Part shown: positions 10,479 to 22,413 of the stretch, piece after piece
How the letters are laid out: the number at the start of each line of letters is the position of its first letter
Position numbering within the stretch: the first letter of the stretch is position 1
From: JABABV01 sp965222855
GTDB taxonomy: Bacteria > Bacillota_I > Bacilli_A > Mycoplasmatales > JABABV01
Assembly: GCA_965222855.1 (NCBI GenBank)
Contig: CBDCUL010000012.1
Location: forward strand, 22,940 to 86,939
Length of the DNA stretch: 64,000 nucleotides
Direction: 5' to 3'
Notes under the pieces: model-generated
Told to the model about the DNA's origin: nothing
Seen by the model: only the letters and a program-made list of their open reading frames with translations
Database searches by the model: none
Translations under genes and position numbers: made by a program

Positions 10479-11043
10479 TATTAACACCTCTTAATTTATA
10501 ATTTACTACTACATTATAACATTAATAATTAAAATTAATAACCAATTTAGTAATGATTTAATTTTAATTATTATTGATTTAAATATTTATATATCTGATT
10601 AAAATAAAATTTTGATAATTGGGGAAATTTATTTAATAATTTAATAGATATACCTATATTATATAGGTTTATTCAAACAAATTAATCACGATCTAAAAAA
10701 ATTCCTAATTTCTTAAAAAAACCCTTTACTAAAATACTAAATATTTAATAATTCTGATCTTACTTCTAGTTAATTAAAGCATATATTTTGCATTTTAATT
10801 AACTAGATGTCAAATAATTGATTAAGTAATTTAATTACAACAACGTTAATTTTTAAATCCTTAATTTATCTTTTAATTTTAAATAAAAATAATTTTTATT
10901 ATCTAATATCATTTATAAAGTATTATCTAAAAAAAGACATTTATTTACAGACGATAATAAATACTTTATAATTATACTTATAACAGAACCAATACTTTAT
11001 GATCATAAATTTTAAAAAATATATTAAACTTTAGGTGATTTAA
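10479..11043. other. long AT-rich intergenic region
   Basis: 565 nt without a supported ORF, between divergent genes, so it should hold both promoters. Apart from the dyad at 10766-10806 nothing distinctive is seen. Confidence 0.6.
10766..10806. repeat. perfect 13-bp inverted repeat
   Basis: CTAGTTAATTAAA and its complement flank a 15-nt loop. There is no T run, so it is more likely a regulatory dyad or cruciform than a terminator. It lies about 280 nt upstream of the next lipoprotein. Confidence 0.5.
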
Positions 11044-12147
11044 GTGAAAAAAAACTATAAAAACCGTAAAATAATGAAAAAAAGTAAATTAATAGTTTTG
11101 AGTTTATTAACTATTCCAATATTTAGTTTGGTTAGTTGTCATAAAACAACTCATTACCCTCATGTTGTTAAATGACAAGAACTTAGTGAAGCTGATAGTC
11201 CATGAACAAGGTTTAGACAATTAGCAGAAACAAACACAGCAACCGCTTTAAAGCAGACTTTAACTAACGATCAATTATTTGATTATAAATGACATTTGGA
11301 TGATATAGTAGCGTTCCAAAATCCAGAAGCACCTTTTATTATTGACAATATTAATTGATCAGTTTCTGCATACCTAGTAATTAAAGGCGCTAATGCGAAC
11401 GATCCGCGCCCTGTTTATTTTATCATTAATTATCTTAATAATGTTTATAATAAACACAATTGAAATTCTTCAAGTTATATCAAAAAATATAATGATAATT
11501 GAACAGAGTTTAAAGCGATAACACAAAAACTTTATCCTGCTCAAATTTTAACGGAAGCACGTAAACACAATAAAGCAACTAGTTGAGCTGATAGTGATAA
11601 AGCAACTTGAGATATTTATGGTTCTAACGGCGCTAGTGATCCTTATAAAGGAATGCAAGGTAATATAAAATTTGATGAAACGCATCATAGTGTCAGTGGC
11701 GTTATCTCAATTGATGGTTTTAAAAATGGTGATGCAAAACCAATTGCAATTGAAATGACGAAACAATTTAATCAGAAATATCAAAGTAGTGATTGAACAT
11801 TTAATGATATATCACAAATGCAATCACGCGCATCTTTTCAAGCTGCTTGTCAATACGCAATTACTAATCAATATTCAAATCATTTTCTAAAGCATCATAG
11901 TTTTATTAAATCTACTTTAATAAAAAGTCATCAAGCAGATCCTAATCGCCCTTTTACAATTGACAAAAATTTAACTGCTTCATATAGTAAATGAAAAAAT
12001 GCTTGATTAGTCGCTACTTATGTTGACTTTTTTGACATCGGAACAGGCACAGCGCGTAGTGTGCCAATCCATAACTTATTAATGCTAACAACTAAAAATG
12101 GTCCAATAGGACCTGCGTATCAAGATAATGGGTGAGAATTTGATTAA
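11044..12147 (+). CDS. lipoprotein, YKGM family
   Basis: 367-residue lipoprotein with lipobox SLVSC (Cys32). GTG at 11044 is preferred over ATG at 11074 because AGGTGA lies just upstream. It belongs to a family with eight members in this window, recognised by DPYKGMQG preceded by W..YGSNG and followed by ...GxVISIDGF. The layout is repeated beta-like modules ending in Y-x-x-x-D-W. Role unknown; probably surface-exposed. Monocistronic, closed by a strong hairpin. Confidence 0.87.
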
Positions 12148-12203
12148 CCAGCAACTTGATTAATTAAAAAAATCACTATCTTAAAATAATCTCGTTGAAA
12201 ATA

Positions 12204-12238
12204 AAAACTAAGCGTCTTAAATGCGCTTAGTTTTTTTA
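12204..12238. terminator. bidirectional terminator
   Basis: AAAACTAAGCG / CGCTTAGTTTT stem followed by T7, between convergent lipoprotein genes. Confidence 0.85.
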
Positions 12239-12262
12239 ATATTATTATTAAAATTACTTATG

Positions 12263-13555
12263 TTATGTAGTTGATTGGACATGGAAAATATTAATCATTG
12301 TTTGTTCGAAAGGACCATCACCCCATACTTTAGAATCGCTAAATCCATAGTTAGCTTTTGAGAGGCGGGCAAATGCTGTTTTATCTTCACTTTGATTTTT
12401 GACACTATGGAAACCATCAGTAATTAATGGATTAGTTTTAATATGGTAAGTTGTTCCAACTCCCAAATTATTACTACTACTGCTTCCAATAGCGGTTAGT
12501 GAAATAACGCCAGTTGTTGTATCAACTGAATCAACACTTAGAGATGTTAGTGTTAATGTTGGTGACCCACCTGGTAAAAATCCAAACCTACCCATTCAAG
12601 TTTGTTTAAATGTATGCGCCCCTTCACTAGTATCACTTGGATTATTCATTCCTAAAAAAGCATTTAATTCAGTTTTGATTTCATCCGATGTGACTGCATT
12701 AGTAATAACTGTGTTATTGAATGATTTAGCAGTCATTGTACTTGCGTTTGGTCCTGTTGTTGTTGTTGAATTAGTTGAAAAATTAGTTGAAATATTAACA
12801 ACCGCTTCATTACTAGTGCTATCGCTACCAGTCATTGTAAATGTATAATCAGTCGAAATAGCAAATCCTCCACCAGCACCAGCTTGTAAATTAGTTAGTC
12901 ATTGTGTTTGACCAGTTGGTGAGTCAAGATGACTTTTAGCACTAATTTTATTAATGCTAAATTTACTAACACCTTGATAATTTAAAGTGTTAGCTTGTGT
13001 ATTGGCACCAAAAATTTTTACTAATTGGGTTTGATCAGTTTTAATCGTATTAAAAAATTTTGATACGTTATAACTAGCGCCATCATCATAATCATTTCAA
13101 TTACCACTAACATAATTTTTATGTTCTCAAGCATTGAAAACAGCTTTACTATTGTTATATACTTGGCCGATCGGATCACCCTTTTTACCTTTCATCATCA
13201 CTAAAGCGACAGTATTTTTTGCATCATAAGAAAACGCTTCTTCAAATGCTGCCGAAGTATCTTGAGCAAGTTTAGGTACTTGTGGGTTTGTAACATCTAT
13301 CATTGCAACTAGTTTTTGACTAATAGTAGTTGGGTCTAAAATGGCACTACCTCAATAATCGGTCGCCCCAAAAGCTTTATATTTATCACTAGTAATTATA
13401 GCTTTACCATCGTTATTAGCAGCTTTGGCAAAGTCGTTAAAAACACCACCGCCTCCGCCTTTGTGACCGCTACCACAACTAGCTAAACTCAATGAAATCG
13501 AACCAGTACCAAACATTATCCCAGCAGCAATTATTGATTTTAGAATTTTTTTCAT
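12263..13555 (-). CDS. lipoprotein, family D member 1
   Basis: 430-residue lipoprotein with lipobox SLASC (Cys27) followed by a Gly/His-rich linker. Closely related to the next upstream gene: shared elements are TSDKYKAFG, WGSAILDP, NISTNFS, GFHSV and a C-terminal MINIF. AGGAG precedes the ATG. Surface location is inferred from the lipobox; the domains are not recognised. It lies 137 nt downstream of its paralogue's stop, with its own ribosome site and a short (TA)-rich stretch in the gap. Confidence 0.87.
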
Positions 13556-13692
13556 TTTATCTCCTTATTATTTTTAATTTTTTAGTTGTATATATTTATA
13601 TATATATAATATAATAAATTTTATTATTATGCACACAAAATATTAATAATTAAAATTTATTTTATACTTTAAATATTAGTTACTTACATCTT

Positions 13693-14979
13693 TTAAGTTG
13701 TTGTAGATATTAATGTTAAACGAAAAATATTTAACATCGTCTCTTGTAAATAATTGTCTCCTCATGTTTCGGCACTATCAAAATGATAATTAATTTTTGA
13801 AAAACGCGCATATGTAGTTTCAACTTTATTTGGACTCAACGCACTATGAAATCCATTAGTAATTAATTTATCAGTTTTAATGTTGTAAGTAATCTCTCCT
13901 AAATTATTACTATTAATACCACTACCAGTAGCAATTAATCAAATAGTGCCATCTGGTTCAATTTGATTAATTTTTAATGAAGACAATGTTACTGTTTTAG
14001 TATTTGTCTCAGTTTGATCACGATATACTTTAAACTTATCTAATCATGTTTTTTTAAAATTATTTGGCTCATCATAAGGATTATTACTATTTAAGAAACT
14101 ATTTAATTCTGCTTTAATTTGATCTGGTGTGGCCCCGCTAGTAATTTGTGTATCGTTAAATGAACTAGCAACAAGCGCATCCACTTTAGGTGCTATTGGT
14201 GCATCGGCATTAATTGAGAAATGGGTTGTAACATTAATCACTTTTTCATTATTAGTGCCATCAATTCCAATCAGTATTATTGTATAGTCGCTATCAATTG
14301 CTAATCCGTTTTTCACAATATTACTTATTATGAAATTGGTTTTTGTTTTTGAATATCTTAAATAACTTTTAGCACTAATTTTATTAAGGCTAAATTTAGT
14401 AATGCCAGAATAGTTTAAACTATCACTTTTATGATTACTACTAAAAAGTGCCATTAGTGAATTTTGATTTGTTTTTAAATTATCAAAAAATTGACTAACA
14501 TTATAATTAGGGGCATTGTCATAATCACTTCAATTTGACGCCACATATGCTTGATGATTTCAACTATTAAAGATTACTCTACTACTATGTAATAGTTGTT
14601 GATAAGTACTGCCTTTTTGACCTTTAATCATAACTAATGTAATTGTATTTTGACCATCATAATTAAATAATTGTTCAAATGAAGCATTAACATCTTGGTT
14701 TAAAAAATTAGTTGGTAAATCGACAATGCCAGATAATTTAATATTAATTTTTTCTGGATCTAAAATCGCACTACCTCAATAATGATTTACACCAAAACTT
14801 TTATATTTATCACTAGTAACAACTGCTAACCCATCACTATTTGCAGTTTTGGAAAATTGCTGAAAAGAAAGTGGTTTTTGTTGATAGTGTTTACTACAAC
14901 TAGTAGCAAATCCTAGAACAATCATATTTGTACTAAGAGCAACCATAGTAGCCATAAATGATTTTCATGTTTTTTTCAT
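13693..14979 (-). CDS. lipoprotein, family D member 2
   Basis: 428-residue paralogue of the preceding lipoprotein, same length and motif order (TSDKYKSFG, HYWGSAILDP, KISAKSYL, NNPYD, GFHSA, MLNIF), so a tandem duplication. Lipobox ATSC (Cys28). AAGGAG lies 6 nt before the ATG at 14979. Overall divergence between the two is considerable, so the duplication is not recent. Confidence 0.87.
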
Positions 14980-15134
14980 TCTGACTCCTTTATTTATTTT
15001 TTCAAATAATTTTTAATCACAACATACTATATAAATCATTATAACACATTCAAAATTACCTTTTTTTCAAATAAATTATAATGATATAATTATTATATAT
15101 ACAGTAATTATTATTTAATATGGTGGTTTGAAAA

Positions 15135-16487
15135 ATGTTTAAAAAAATTAAATTATTTTCTTATAATATAATAATGATTAGTTTATTATTGACTAGTATT
15201 GTATCACTAAATAGTTGCGCCCCAAAGAAACCAAAAATAATAACTATTCCAATTATTAAGCTGACAGATTCTATGCCAATTTTTAATGGGTTTTTGCAAG
15301 ATGCTCAAAAAGATGTAACCAATATATTAGCAACTAAATTTGCTAAATTTAAGTTTGATCCTACGCAGGATTATTATGGTTATTTTGATATTAATAATCA
15401 TAATAATCTAAATAAATTAATTACTAAAATTAAAACCATTAGTAATTTAACAAATAATAGTTTAAAACAAGATTTTAAATTTAGTTTTTTAGCAGTTGAT
15501 CCTAATTATCAAGATAGTATCATAATGATCGCGGCTCAATTACATAAAGGCGATACATCTAATATTAATCATATTTTAGATAATGCTGTTGTTATATATA
15601 ATACATGATCAAAAGATTCACCTAATAATATCTATCATAGTAACAGATGATCAATCACTAATACTGATCCTAATTTATTTCAAATTAAAACTAGTATTAA
15701 AAACTTGATTACACAATTAGATAAGGATAGCTTTGCAGAAGTAAAGTTACCATCCAATCATATATGTCCTGCTAATACTGCTCCACAATGATGAAATTTT
15801 TATTATAGAAATGCCAATGTTTTTTCTAATCAAGCCACTGAACAACCATTTCGTTTTACGATTAATCCCAACAAATTAATTTTAATCGGTAATTACAGTA
15901 TTTCAATTACTGCAAAAAATGCCGGTACTAATACTAATGTCGTTAAATATAATATTGCTTTTAATGCCAAGCAATCTAAGTTGATAACTCCTTTTAATAT
16001 GAAAAACCCTCAAAACGCAACTATCACTGAAACTAACGCTGTACCAGCTACACAACAAGTAAAAGATATTCAGACATTTTTAAATATTGTTTCACCCAAT
16101 AAAGAAGATGAAGGTTTAACTTATTTAAAGGTTTGAGAGTTTTGAAGAAGATTTAGTAATGATTATTTTAATAAGAGTGATTGAAATATGACGCCAAGTA
16201 AAGATATTAGCGCTGCTACTGACACGATTATTAAATTTGATGTTCATTTCCAAGATGTCCCTGGTAATTTACAAATTTTTAAAGCTGATTTAAGTCATGG
16301 TTTTGGAACGTATAAAAATCACGCTTATTCAAATTATATTGGGCAACCAACTTTTGATACTCTTGAAAATAATTCATATAATGCAGCAACACCAAGCATC
16401 CCATTTACTGGTATTAATTTACGCAATGCTCTAATTAACATATTTAATATTTATGGTTATCCGGCTCCTGGTACTAATAATTACTAA
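15135..16487 (+). CDS. lipoprotein, distant member of family D
   Basis: 450-residue lipoprotein with lipobox SLNSC (Cys28). The C-terminal GINLRNALINIF recalls the ..MINIF end of the two genes on the opposite strand, suggesting a remote third member. Weak GGTGG ribosome site. Divergent from its neighbour, sharing a promoter region of about 155 nt. Function unknown. Confidence 0.85.
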
Positions 16488-16527
16488 TACGATTCCTTAT
16501 AATAACATTAACTACTTTTAACAAACG

Positions 16528-16563
16528 AAAAATGAATTACAATTAAGTAATTCATTTTTTTAA
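16528..16563. terminator. bidirectional terminator
   Basis: AAAAATGAATTAC / GTAATTCATTTTT stem, 6-nt loop, between a lipoprotein gene and glpK. Confidence 0.85.
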
Positions 16564-16577
16564 TGATTATTTAAAAT

Positions 16578-18110
16578 TTATTTAATTCAACCGCGCGTTC
16601 TTTGAACAGCGTCACGTCAACCTTCGATTTTAGTTGCTACCAGTTCTTTGTCCATTTTTGGTAAAAAGACTCTATCGACTTCTGCAATTTGTTTAATCTC
16701 TTCAACTGATTTTCAAAAACCAGTTGCTAGGCCTGCCATATACGCAGCACCCATTGCAGTTGTTTCGATATTAACTGGACGAACTAATTCTTTATCTAGA
16801 ATTGAAGCTTGAAATTGCATTAAGTAGTTAGAATTAGTTGCACCGCCATCAACTTTAATTGTTTTGATTTCGGCTTCAATATCTTCTTCCATTGTTGAAA
16901 TTAGATCATAAGATTGGTAAGCAATTGCTTCTAGCGTTGCTTTAACTAAATGTTCACGCTTAGTTCCTCGTTCTAACCCAAAGATTGCTCCTCGTGAAGT
17001 TGTGTCTCAATATGGAGCACCTAGCCCAACAAGTGATGGCACAAAATAAATTTTTTGAGAATCTTCTTTAACGAATGAAGTTAATAAGTCACATTCTTTA
17101 GCGTTGTAAATAATTTTTAAACCGTCGCGTAATCATTGGATCGCAGCACCAGCTACAAAAACTGATCCCTCAATTGCATACACGATTTCTTCGTCGCCAA
17201 TTTTTCAAGCAATAGTTGTTAATAAATTATTTTTTGAATACATTAATTTATTTCCAGTATTAACTAATGTGAAGTTTCCAGTTCCATACGTATTTTTAAC
17301 ATCACCATAGTTAAGTGCCATTTGTCCAAATAAAGCTGATTGTTGATCGCCAATAACGCCTGTTATCGGAACGATCCCTTTAGCATTTTTAGAAAAAACT
17401 AATGGATTAACATCACCGTATTTAGTTGATGATGCTTTAACTTCTGGTAAAATTTCTTCAGGAATATTTAATAATTTAAGAATTTCTTTATCTCATTTTC
17501 CTTCTTTAATATTAAATAGTAATGTTCTTGATGCATTTGAATAATCAGTTGCATGAACTTTTCCATCAGTTAATTTTCAAATTAACCATGTATCCATTGT
17601 TCCTGCTAATAGCGTATTATTCATTAATGATTTTTTAGCAGATGGGACGTTATCTAAAATTCATTTAATTTTTGTTCCTGAAAAATAAGGATTAATAACT
17701 AATCCTGTTTTTTCTTTGAACATATTTTGATAACCTTCTTTAATTAATTCTTCGCAATATTTTCTAGTACGTGTATCTTGTCAAACAATTGCGTTATAAA
17801 CTGGTAGGCCAGTTTTTTTATCTCATAGGACAATTGTTTCTCGTTGATTCGTAATTCCAATCGCTTCAATATCAGTTGATTTAATATGAGCATTTTTTTT
17901 CGCTTCTTTGATCGTCGCTTTTTGCGCTCCTCAAATTTCATTAGCATCATGCTCAACTCATCCAGATTCGGGAAATATTTGTGTAAATTCTTTTTGTGAA
18001 GACGCGACTACTTGCCCTTTTTTATTAATAATTAGCGTACGTAGTGAAGTAGTTCCTTCATCAATTGTCATTATAAATTTTTCTTTATTATTGTTGATTG
18101 GTTGTTCCAT
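16578..18110 (-). CDS. glpK: glycerol kinase
   Basis: 510-residue FGGY-family kinase, ATP + glycerol to glycerol-3-phosphate. It shows the phosphate-binding IDEGTTSLRT, GWVEHDANEIW, QDTRTRKYCE, GDQQSALFGQ, YGTGNF and GGATNSNYLMQFQ, all in order. Length is normal. In-frame TGA codons fall at conserved Trp sites. It ends the glpF-glpO-glpK operon, 12 nt after glpO, with AAAGGAAAG before the ATG. Together with GlpF and GlpO it converts imported glycerol to DHAP for glycolysis. Confidence 0.97.
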
Positions 18111-18122
18111 AACTTTCCTTTC

Positions 18123-19247
18123 TTAATTACTTTTTAATGTTAATTCAACGTTGTTGTTTTTTAATAATTGAATCACTTCTAGAGCGATTGCTGGAGATGA
18201 ACTTAATCCGGGTGATTGAATTCCGGCTAAGTTAATAAATTCTGGATTGTTACCGTATGCAATATGGAAATCATTAGTATCGGTAAAGATTGGTCGCGAT
18301 CCTGAAAAGACTCTTTCAGTGCGGCTGATGTCTAAAGTGGGTATAATTTTAGTCCCGATTTTAGCAATTAAACCAAATTTCTCTGGTGTCACTAAAGCGA
18401 TATCTTCAATACTCACGCCATCTTCGGCAGTTGGACCAACTAAAGTTCGTCCATCTGGCATTGGAGCAACAATTACTCCTTTTCCATATATTGAGGGAAT
18501 TTTAAATAAAATATTATTAACTTTTTTAGTTTGTTCTTTTGAGAGTACGCGATATTCACCACGTCTAGTACTTAATTTGAATGAACCTTCATTGGCCATT
18601 TCAGAAATTATATTAGCATAGTGTCCTGATGCATTAATAATATTTTTAGCAATAACTTGATAATCGTTATTAACTTCAATAATATATTTACCATCTTTTC
18701 TAGTGATATTAGTTACTCTGGCAGCTGTTGTGATGTCAGAACAACACTCAATGCTACGAGCGATTTCTCTTGTGGCAATTACTGGATCGATTACTAATGA
18801 TGATGTACATAAAAGTGCTTTAGTCACATTTTTATTAATATTTGGTTCCATCATTAAGATTTGGTCTCGATCAATAATTGCTAGGTGAGCGGGATCTAAT
18901 AGATTATCAATACCGCGATCGTATAATTTTTCGATTTCACCTTCTTCATCTTTACCAAAAGCAAGCACTAGTGAACTGAGATTCAGTCGTGGAATTTTGG
19001 GAAATCTAGTTAATATTTCGGTTTTTCATAAATTAGTTCCAATTACGTTTAACTTCGCTTCGACAGGGCGTTCAGTGTCAAATCCGCCATGGAGAACTCC
19101 TGAATTTCCATGCGTTGTTTCATCAGCTAAATAATTATTTTTTTCTAACTGTAAAATCTTTAAATCGTATTTGTGTAAATAATAGTTAGTCATTGTACCA
19201 ACGATGCCCCCACCGATTATTACAATATCATATTCTTTTTTATGCAT
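18123..19247 (-). CDS. glpO: glycerol-3-phosphate oxidase (FAD)
   Basis: 374-residue FAD-dependent oxidoreductase of the mollicute GlpO type: glycerol-3-P + O2 to DHAP + H2O2. The N-terminal dinucleotide fold VIIGGGIVGTMT and the family HGNSGVLHGG, NASGHYAN, STRRGEYRV and GIQSPGLSSSPA are present. The length (about 380) fits the oxidase rather than the larger respiratory GlpD. It starts 8 nt after the glpF stop. In pathogenic mycoplasmas this enzyme is the main source of cytotoxic peroxide; whether it is here is inference. Confidence 0.93.
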
Positions 19248-19255
19248 CAATTATG

Positions 19256-19996
19256 TTAGAGGAAGAATAATCCAACAGTGATCCCTGCCATAATTGGGGC
19301 AACAACAGGAACGATTGCGTATTTTCAATTTGAAGAAACAAGTGAACCGTTAGCAACTTTTAAAACGGGTACACTTTTATACATAATTTTATGTACAATT
19401 CTTGGTGCTAAATCTCGGAATGGATTAATAGCGTAACCAGTTGTTCCACCAAGTGATAGTCCAATTGCGAACACTGTAAATCCAATTGCTAATGGAGCGC
19501 TACTGAATCACCCTCCTGCGATTCCAAAATAAGCCATTGCAACAAGAATAATTGTTCCAACATATTCTGAAAAGAAATTTGTAAATCATGCTTTTTGATG
19601 TGTAGGACCAGTTGAGTGCATTCCTAATACAGTTGCTGGCGCCTCTTCTTTAATATGTTGTCAGTAGAATATATTGATAACTACTTGTCCAACTAGAGCT
19701 CCGGCAAATTGCGAACCAATGAATACTCCAGCTTGGACCGAAGTGATCTGTCCACCGACTCATTTACCAATTGTGACAGCGGGATTAATGTGTCCACCAG
19801 TGCCTCAAATATTGGCGATTGATACACCGACAAAAACTGCAAATGCTCAACCAAAAGTGACGACAATTCAACCACCTTTAGAACCGATTGTTTTCTTAAA
19901 ATTTACATTGGCTACAACTCCATTACCTAGTAGAATCAAGGCCATTGTACCAAGAAATTCTCCTAGAAATATATGTAGCATTGTTATATGTAACAT
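19256..19996 (-). CDS. glpF: glycerol uptake facilitator (aquaglyceroporin)
   Basis: 246-residue MIP-family channel with six TM segments. The first pore motif is GGHINPAVTIG (NPA at 71-73); the second half has AINPFRDLAPR, the glycerol-facilitator form with Asp after the Arg. AAAGGAG lies about 10 nt before the ATG. First gene of the glp operon, with a good promoter about 150 nt upstream. Confidence 0.95.
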
Positions 19997-20137
19997 TTTT
20001 TCTTTTTCTCCTTTATGTTATAGTATTTTAATTTAGTATTTATTTTAATTTAGTATTTTTTATTTCAATTTATTTTTTAGTTGGGTATTTTAATTTTAAA
20101 GCGAATCTTATTTTCTTTGAACTTTAAAATTAAATTT

Positions 20138-20166
20138 ACTATAACACATTGTAAAAGTCTTTGCAA
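20138..20166 (-). promoter_or_regulatory. promoter of the glp operon
   Basis: Minus-strand TTGCAA (20166-20161), 17-nt spacer and TATAGT (20143-20138), about 145 nt before the glpF start. Good sigma-70-type match. Confidence 0.65.
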
Positions 20167-20845
20167 TTGATTTGATAATTTTTAATTTATAATTTTAGAA
20201 GAATTTTTATCTATATATAATTGGTTTTTTAGCGATTATAACGCCATTAATTTAAATTATTATTTTTAACTAAATTAAGCAATATAATTTTAAAATTTTT
20301 ATTTTATTTTATTTTTGGAAAATTTTTGGAAAGTAAAAATATGCATAAATCTTTTTATTTTAGTGAAAAACTCTTTTTTATGAATAAAAAATGATTTTAT
20401 CTAAAATAATAATTAGCAATATTAAGTATTACTTTTTTTCAATGAAGATTAATATTTAATTGAAAAACTTCCTTCAAAATGTTGTTTTTAAAATTTTTTT
20501 AGATACTAAAAAATGCTAATAATCATAGGTTAAATTTGTATATAAAAATGTAAAATCTTTTTTTAAAAAAAAATTTTCATATTTTACAATTTTTTTATTT
20601 TTATAATATTTAAAATCAACTATTTTTACAAATTTATATTGATTGATTAAACTATAAATTAATTACTAATAATAATTAATAAGTATCTTTTTTTTACTAA
20701 ATAATCTAGTAATTATTAGTTTAATTAATATAAAAATTAAACTGTTTGAACAAAATTAAAAAGCTGAATTACATTTATTATTTAAAAGTCTTTTTTTAAA
20801 AAAAAGTTATGACAATATTACTCAATAAAAGAATCTTAATTACGA

Positions 20846-20891
20846 AAAACAAAAGATCTATTACTTAATTTAGTAATAGATCTTTTGTTAA
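20846..20891 (-). terminator. terminator of the bacteriocin-like gene
   Basis: AACAAAAGATCTATTACT and its perfect complement around a 6-nt loop, 35 nt downstream of the stop codon. Confidence 0.75.
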
Positions 20892-20925
20892 TAATTTTCA
20901 TAATTTTTAATTTATTTATTTTCCA

Positions 20926-21453
20926 TTATTGAGCATGAGCATAAACTATATATGGAGTTCCGGTAATCAGTTCTATTGATACATGAATCCCTCAACCTTC
21001 ATCAGTATTAGATCATGTTATTTCTCATTCGGCCATCAATAAAGCTGCTATTGTAATTACAATAGGCGCTGCTGGGCCAGTATCTAATGCAATACATAAT
21101 AATCCAGCAACAGCAGCTATACCATCACCACTCGCAATTGCACGATTCATTTTACTTCCTAGTGCTTCATTAATTCAAACATCAATCCCATATCAATGTC
21201 ATTTATGTCCATTACGACCATCTTTTAAATTTAATAAATTTGATTTTTGATCATTTTTAAAATTATAAATTGTATTTAAATCATTTGATAATAACTTAGT
21301 AGAAAATTTATGATTTTTTAAAAACGTTTTTTTCATTTGGCTTATTTCTTGTTTGGCATGTGTCACAGCATTATTGCTATTACTAATCATTGCCGCATTT
21401 TGAGTAGTGCTACCAGATAAAGTAGCCAATACTAAAATTGCTGTTTGTAACAT
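20926..21453 (-). CDS. small secreted bacteriocin-like protein
   Basis: 175 residues. Signal peptide (about 1-20), a charged spacer (about 25-80), then a compact C-terminal domain: HKWHWYGIDVWINE, a hydrophobic Gly/Ala-rich helix pair around GIAAVAGLLCIALDTGPAAP, and an aromatic tail ending VYAHAQ. This plan (Trp-rich start, central Ala/Gly helix, xAQ end) resembles small secreted Firmicutes proteins suspected to be bacteriocins; that assignment is from memory and inference. Five TGA codons encode Trp in the last 85 residues. AAGGAG precedes the ATG. Divergent from a 3-TM membrane protein that could be its immunity factor. Confidence 0.8.
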
Positions 21454-21661
21454 TTTATTCTCCTTAAATATTTTTTAATTTTTGGTAAGATTAAATAAAT
21501 GGTGTATTATATATAGTGTATGTTTAACGTTTACAACTGTTTAAGACGCTTTAATATAAACCGCCTTACTTATTATATGTTGATAAATAGCATAAATTCC
21601 TTTATAAAAGTTGTACAATGTTAATACCAAGTGAAAAAATAGTGTAGCATAACTTTGATTT

Positions 21662-21684
21662 ATTGATATATTTTGTATATCAAT
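21662..21684. promoter_or_regulatory. candidate operator dyad
   Basis: ATTGATATA-ttttg-TATATCAAT, a perfect 9-bp inverted repeat ending 38 nt before the start of the membrane-protein gene. It could bind a regulator of the divergent pair, or act as a weak hairpin. Confidence 0.35.
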
Positions 21685-21722
21685 TTTTTTCATATTCTAA
21701 AAACTTATATTAAGGAGTATTT

Positions 21723-22097
21723 ATGAAAAATTGAAAAGATCGCCAAAATTTAGTTTCTGCAACTGTATTGAATATTGTCTTAAGTGTGATAGCTTTAATG
21801 TATATTGTCATTAATTTACACGATTCATATACAAAAGAACATAGTAGTTTATTTTGAACTTGGTCTTTACCAGTAATGACTACTGTCATAGCAATATCAT
21901 CAAACATTTTAATATTTATATTTTTAATATATAAAACAAAACGACTTTTTAATATTGATACTAAAATATTTAAAAATCAATTAAAATATATATTATTATT
22001 ATCATTAATTATTATTACTTTAGGAACTGTGGGATTAGTTATGGCAATTTTGTGTTATAAAAAAGAACACCAATTACTATTAAAGTCGCATTTATAA
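21723..22097 (+). CDS. 3-TM membrane protein, possible immunity partner
   Basis: 124 residues with three hydrophobic helices (about 12-31, 45-70, 86-110) and short charged ends. AAGGAG lies 5-6 nt before the ATG. It contains TGA-encoded Trp residues and so is only partly visible with the standard code. No family recognised. It diverges from the secreted bacteriocin-like gene, and small multi-TM proteins next to bacteriocins are often immunity proteins; here that is inference only. Confidence 0.75.
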
Positions 22098-22146
22098 AAA
22101 TCATTATTTAAAAAATAACTTATAAAATTAATCAACTATTTAATTT

Positions 22147-22180
22147 AAAAACACCCTAATTAATAATTGGGGTGTTTTTA
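22147..22180 (+). terminator. terminator
   Basis: AAAAACACCC / GGGGTGTTTTT stem with T run after the 3-TM membrane gene. Confidence 0.85.
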
Positions 22181-22362
22181 ATTAATCTACTAAAATATTC
22201 CTAATTATCATAACTTTAATCACTATTTAGAAATATTAATTTCTATTATAAAATAAAAATTACTTGTATTTTATAAGAAAAAGTTTTAAGATAATATTTA
22301 ATTGATTAAACTAATAAAATAATTAGAAAAGAGGTTAAAAATTCTATAAAAAATAAAACAGT

Positions 22363-22368
22363 TATAAT
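22363..22368 (+). promoter_or_regulatory. possible -10 of murQ
   Basis: TATAAT 46 nt upstream of the murQ ATG. The -35 is poor. The 316-nt gap between the 3-TM gene and murQ otherwise holds only the terminator and AT-rich spacer. Confidence 0.4.
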
Positions 22369-22413
22369 TTAAAAACTATTAATTATCACAATAAAGAAAA
22401 AAGAGGGATTAAA

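Larger units (their letters stand above)
19997..20925. other. very AT-rich intergenic region upstream of glpF
   Basis: About 930 nt, the longest gene-free stretch outside the rRNA. It contains the glpF promoter, many A/T homopolymer blocks and a terminator at its right end. No ORF is supported in either strand. It may be a decayed gene, a replication-related region, or simple spacer; I see no DnaA boxes clear enough to claim an origin. Confidence 0.55.

Noticed and set aside
10766..10806. Terminator
   Set aside because: The stem is perfect, but there is no T run on either side and it lies between divergent genes.
18247..20036. Plus-strand ORFs opposite glpO and glpF
   Set aside because: Mirror frames of well-conserved glycerol genes.
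19997..20925. Replication origin in the long AT-rich region
   Set aside because: No dnaA/dnaN genes and no clear cluster of DnaA boxes (TTATCCACA) are visible.
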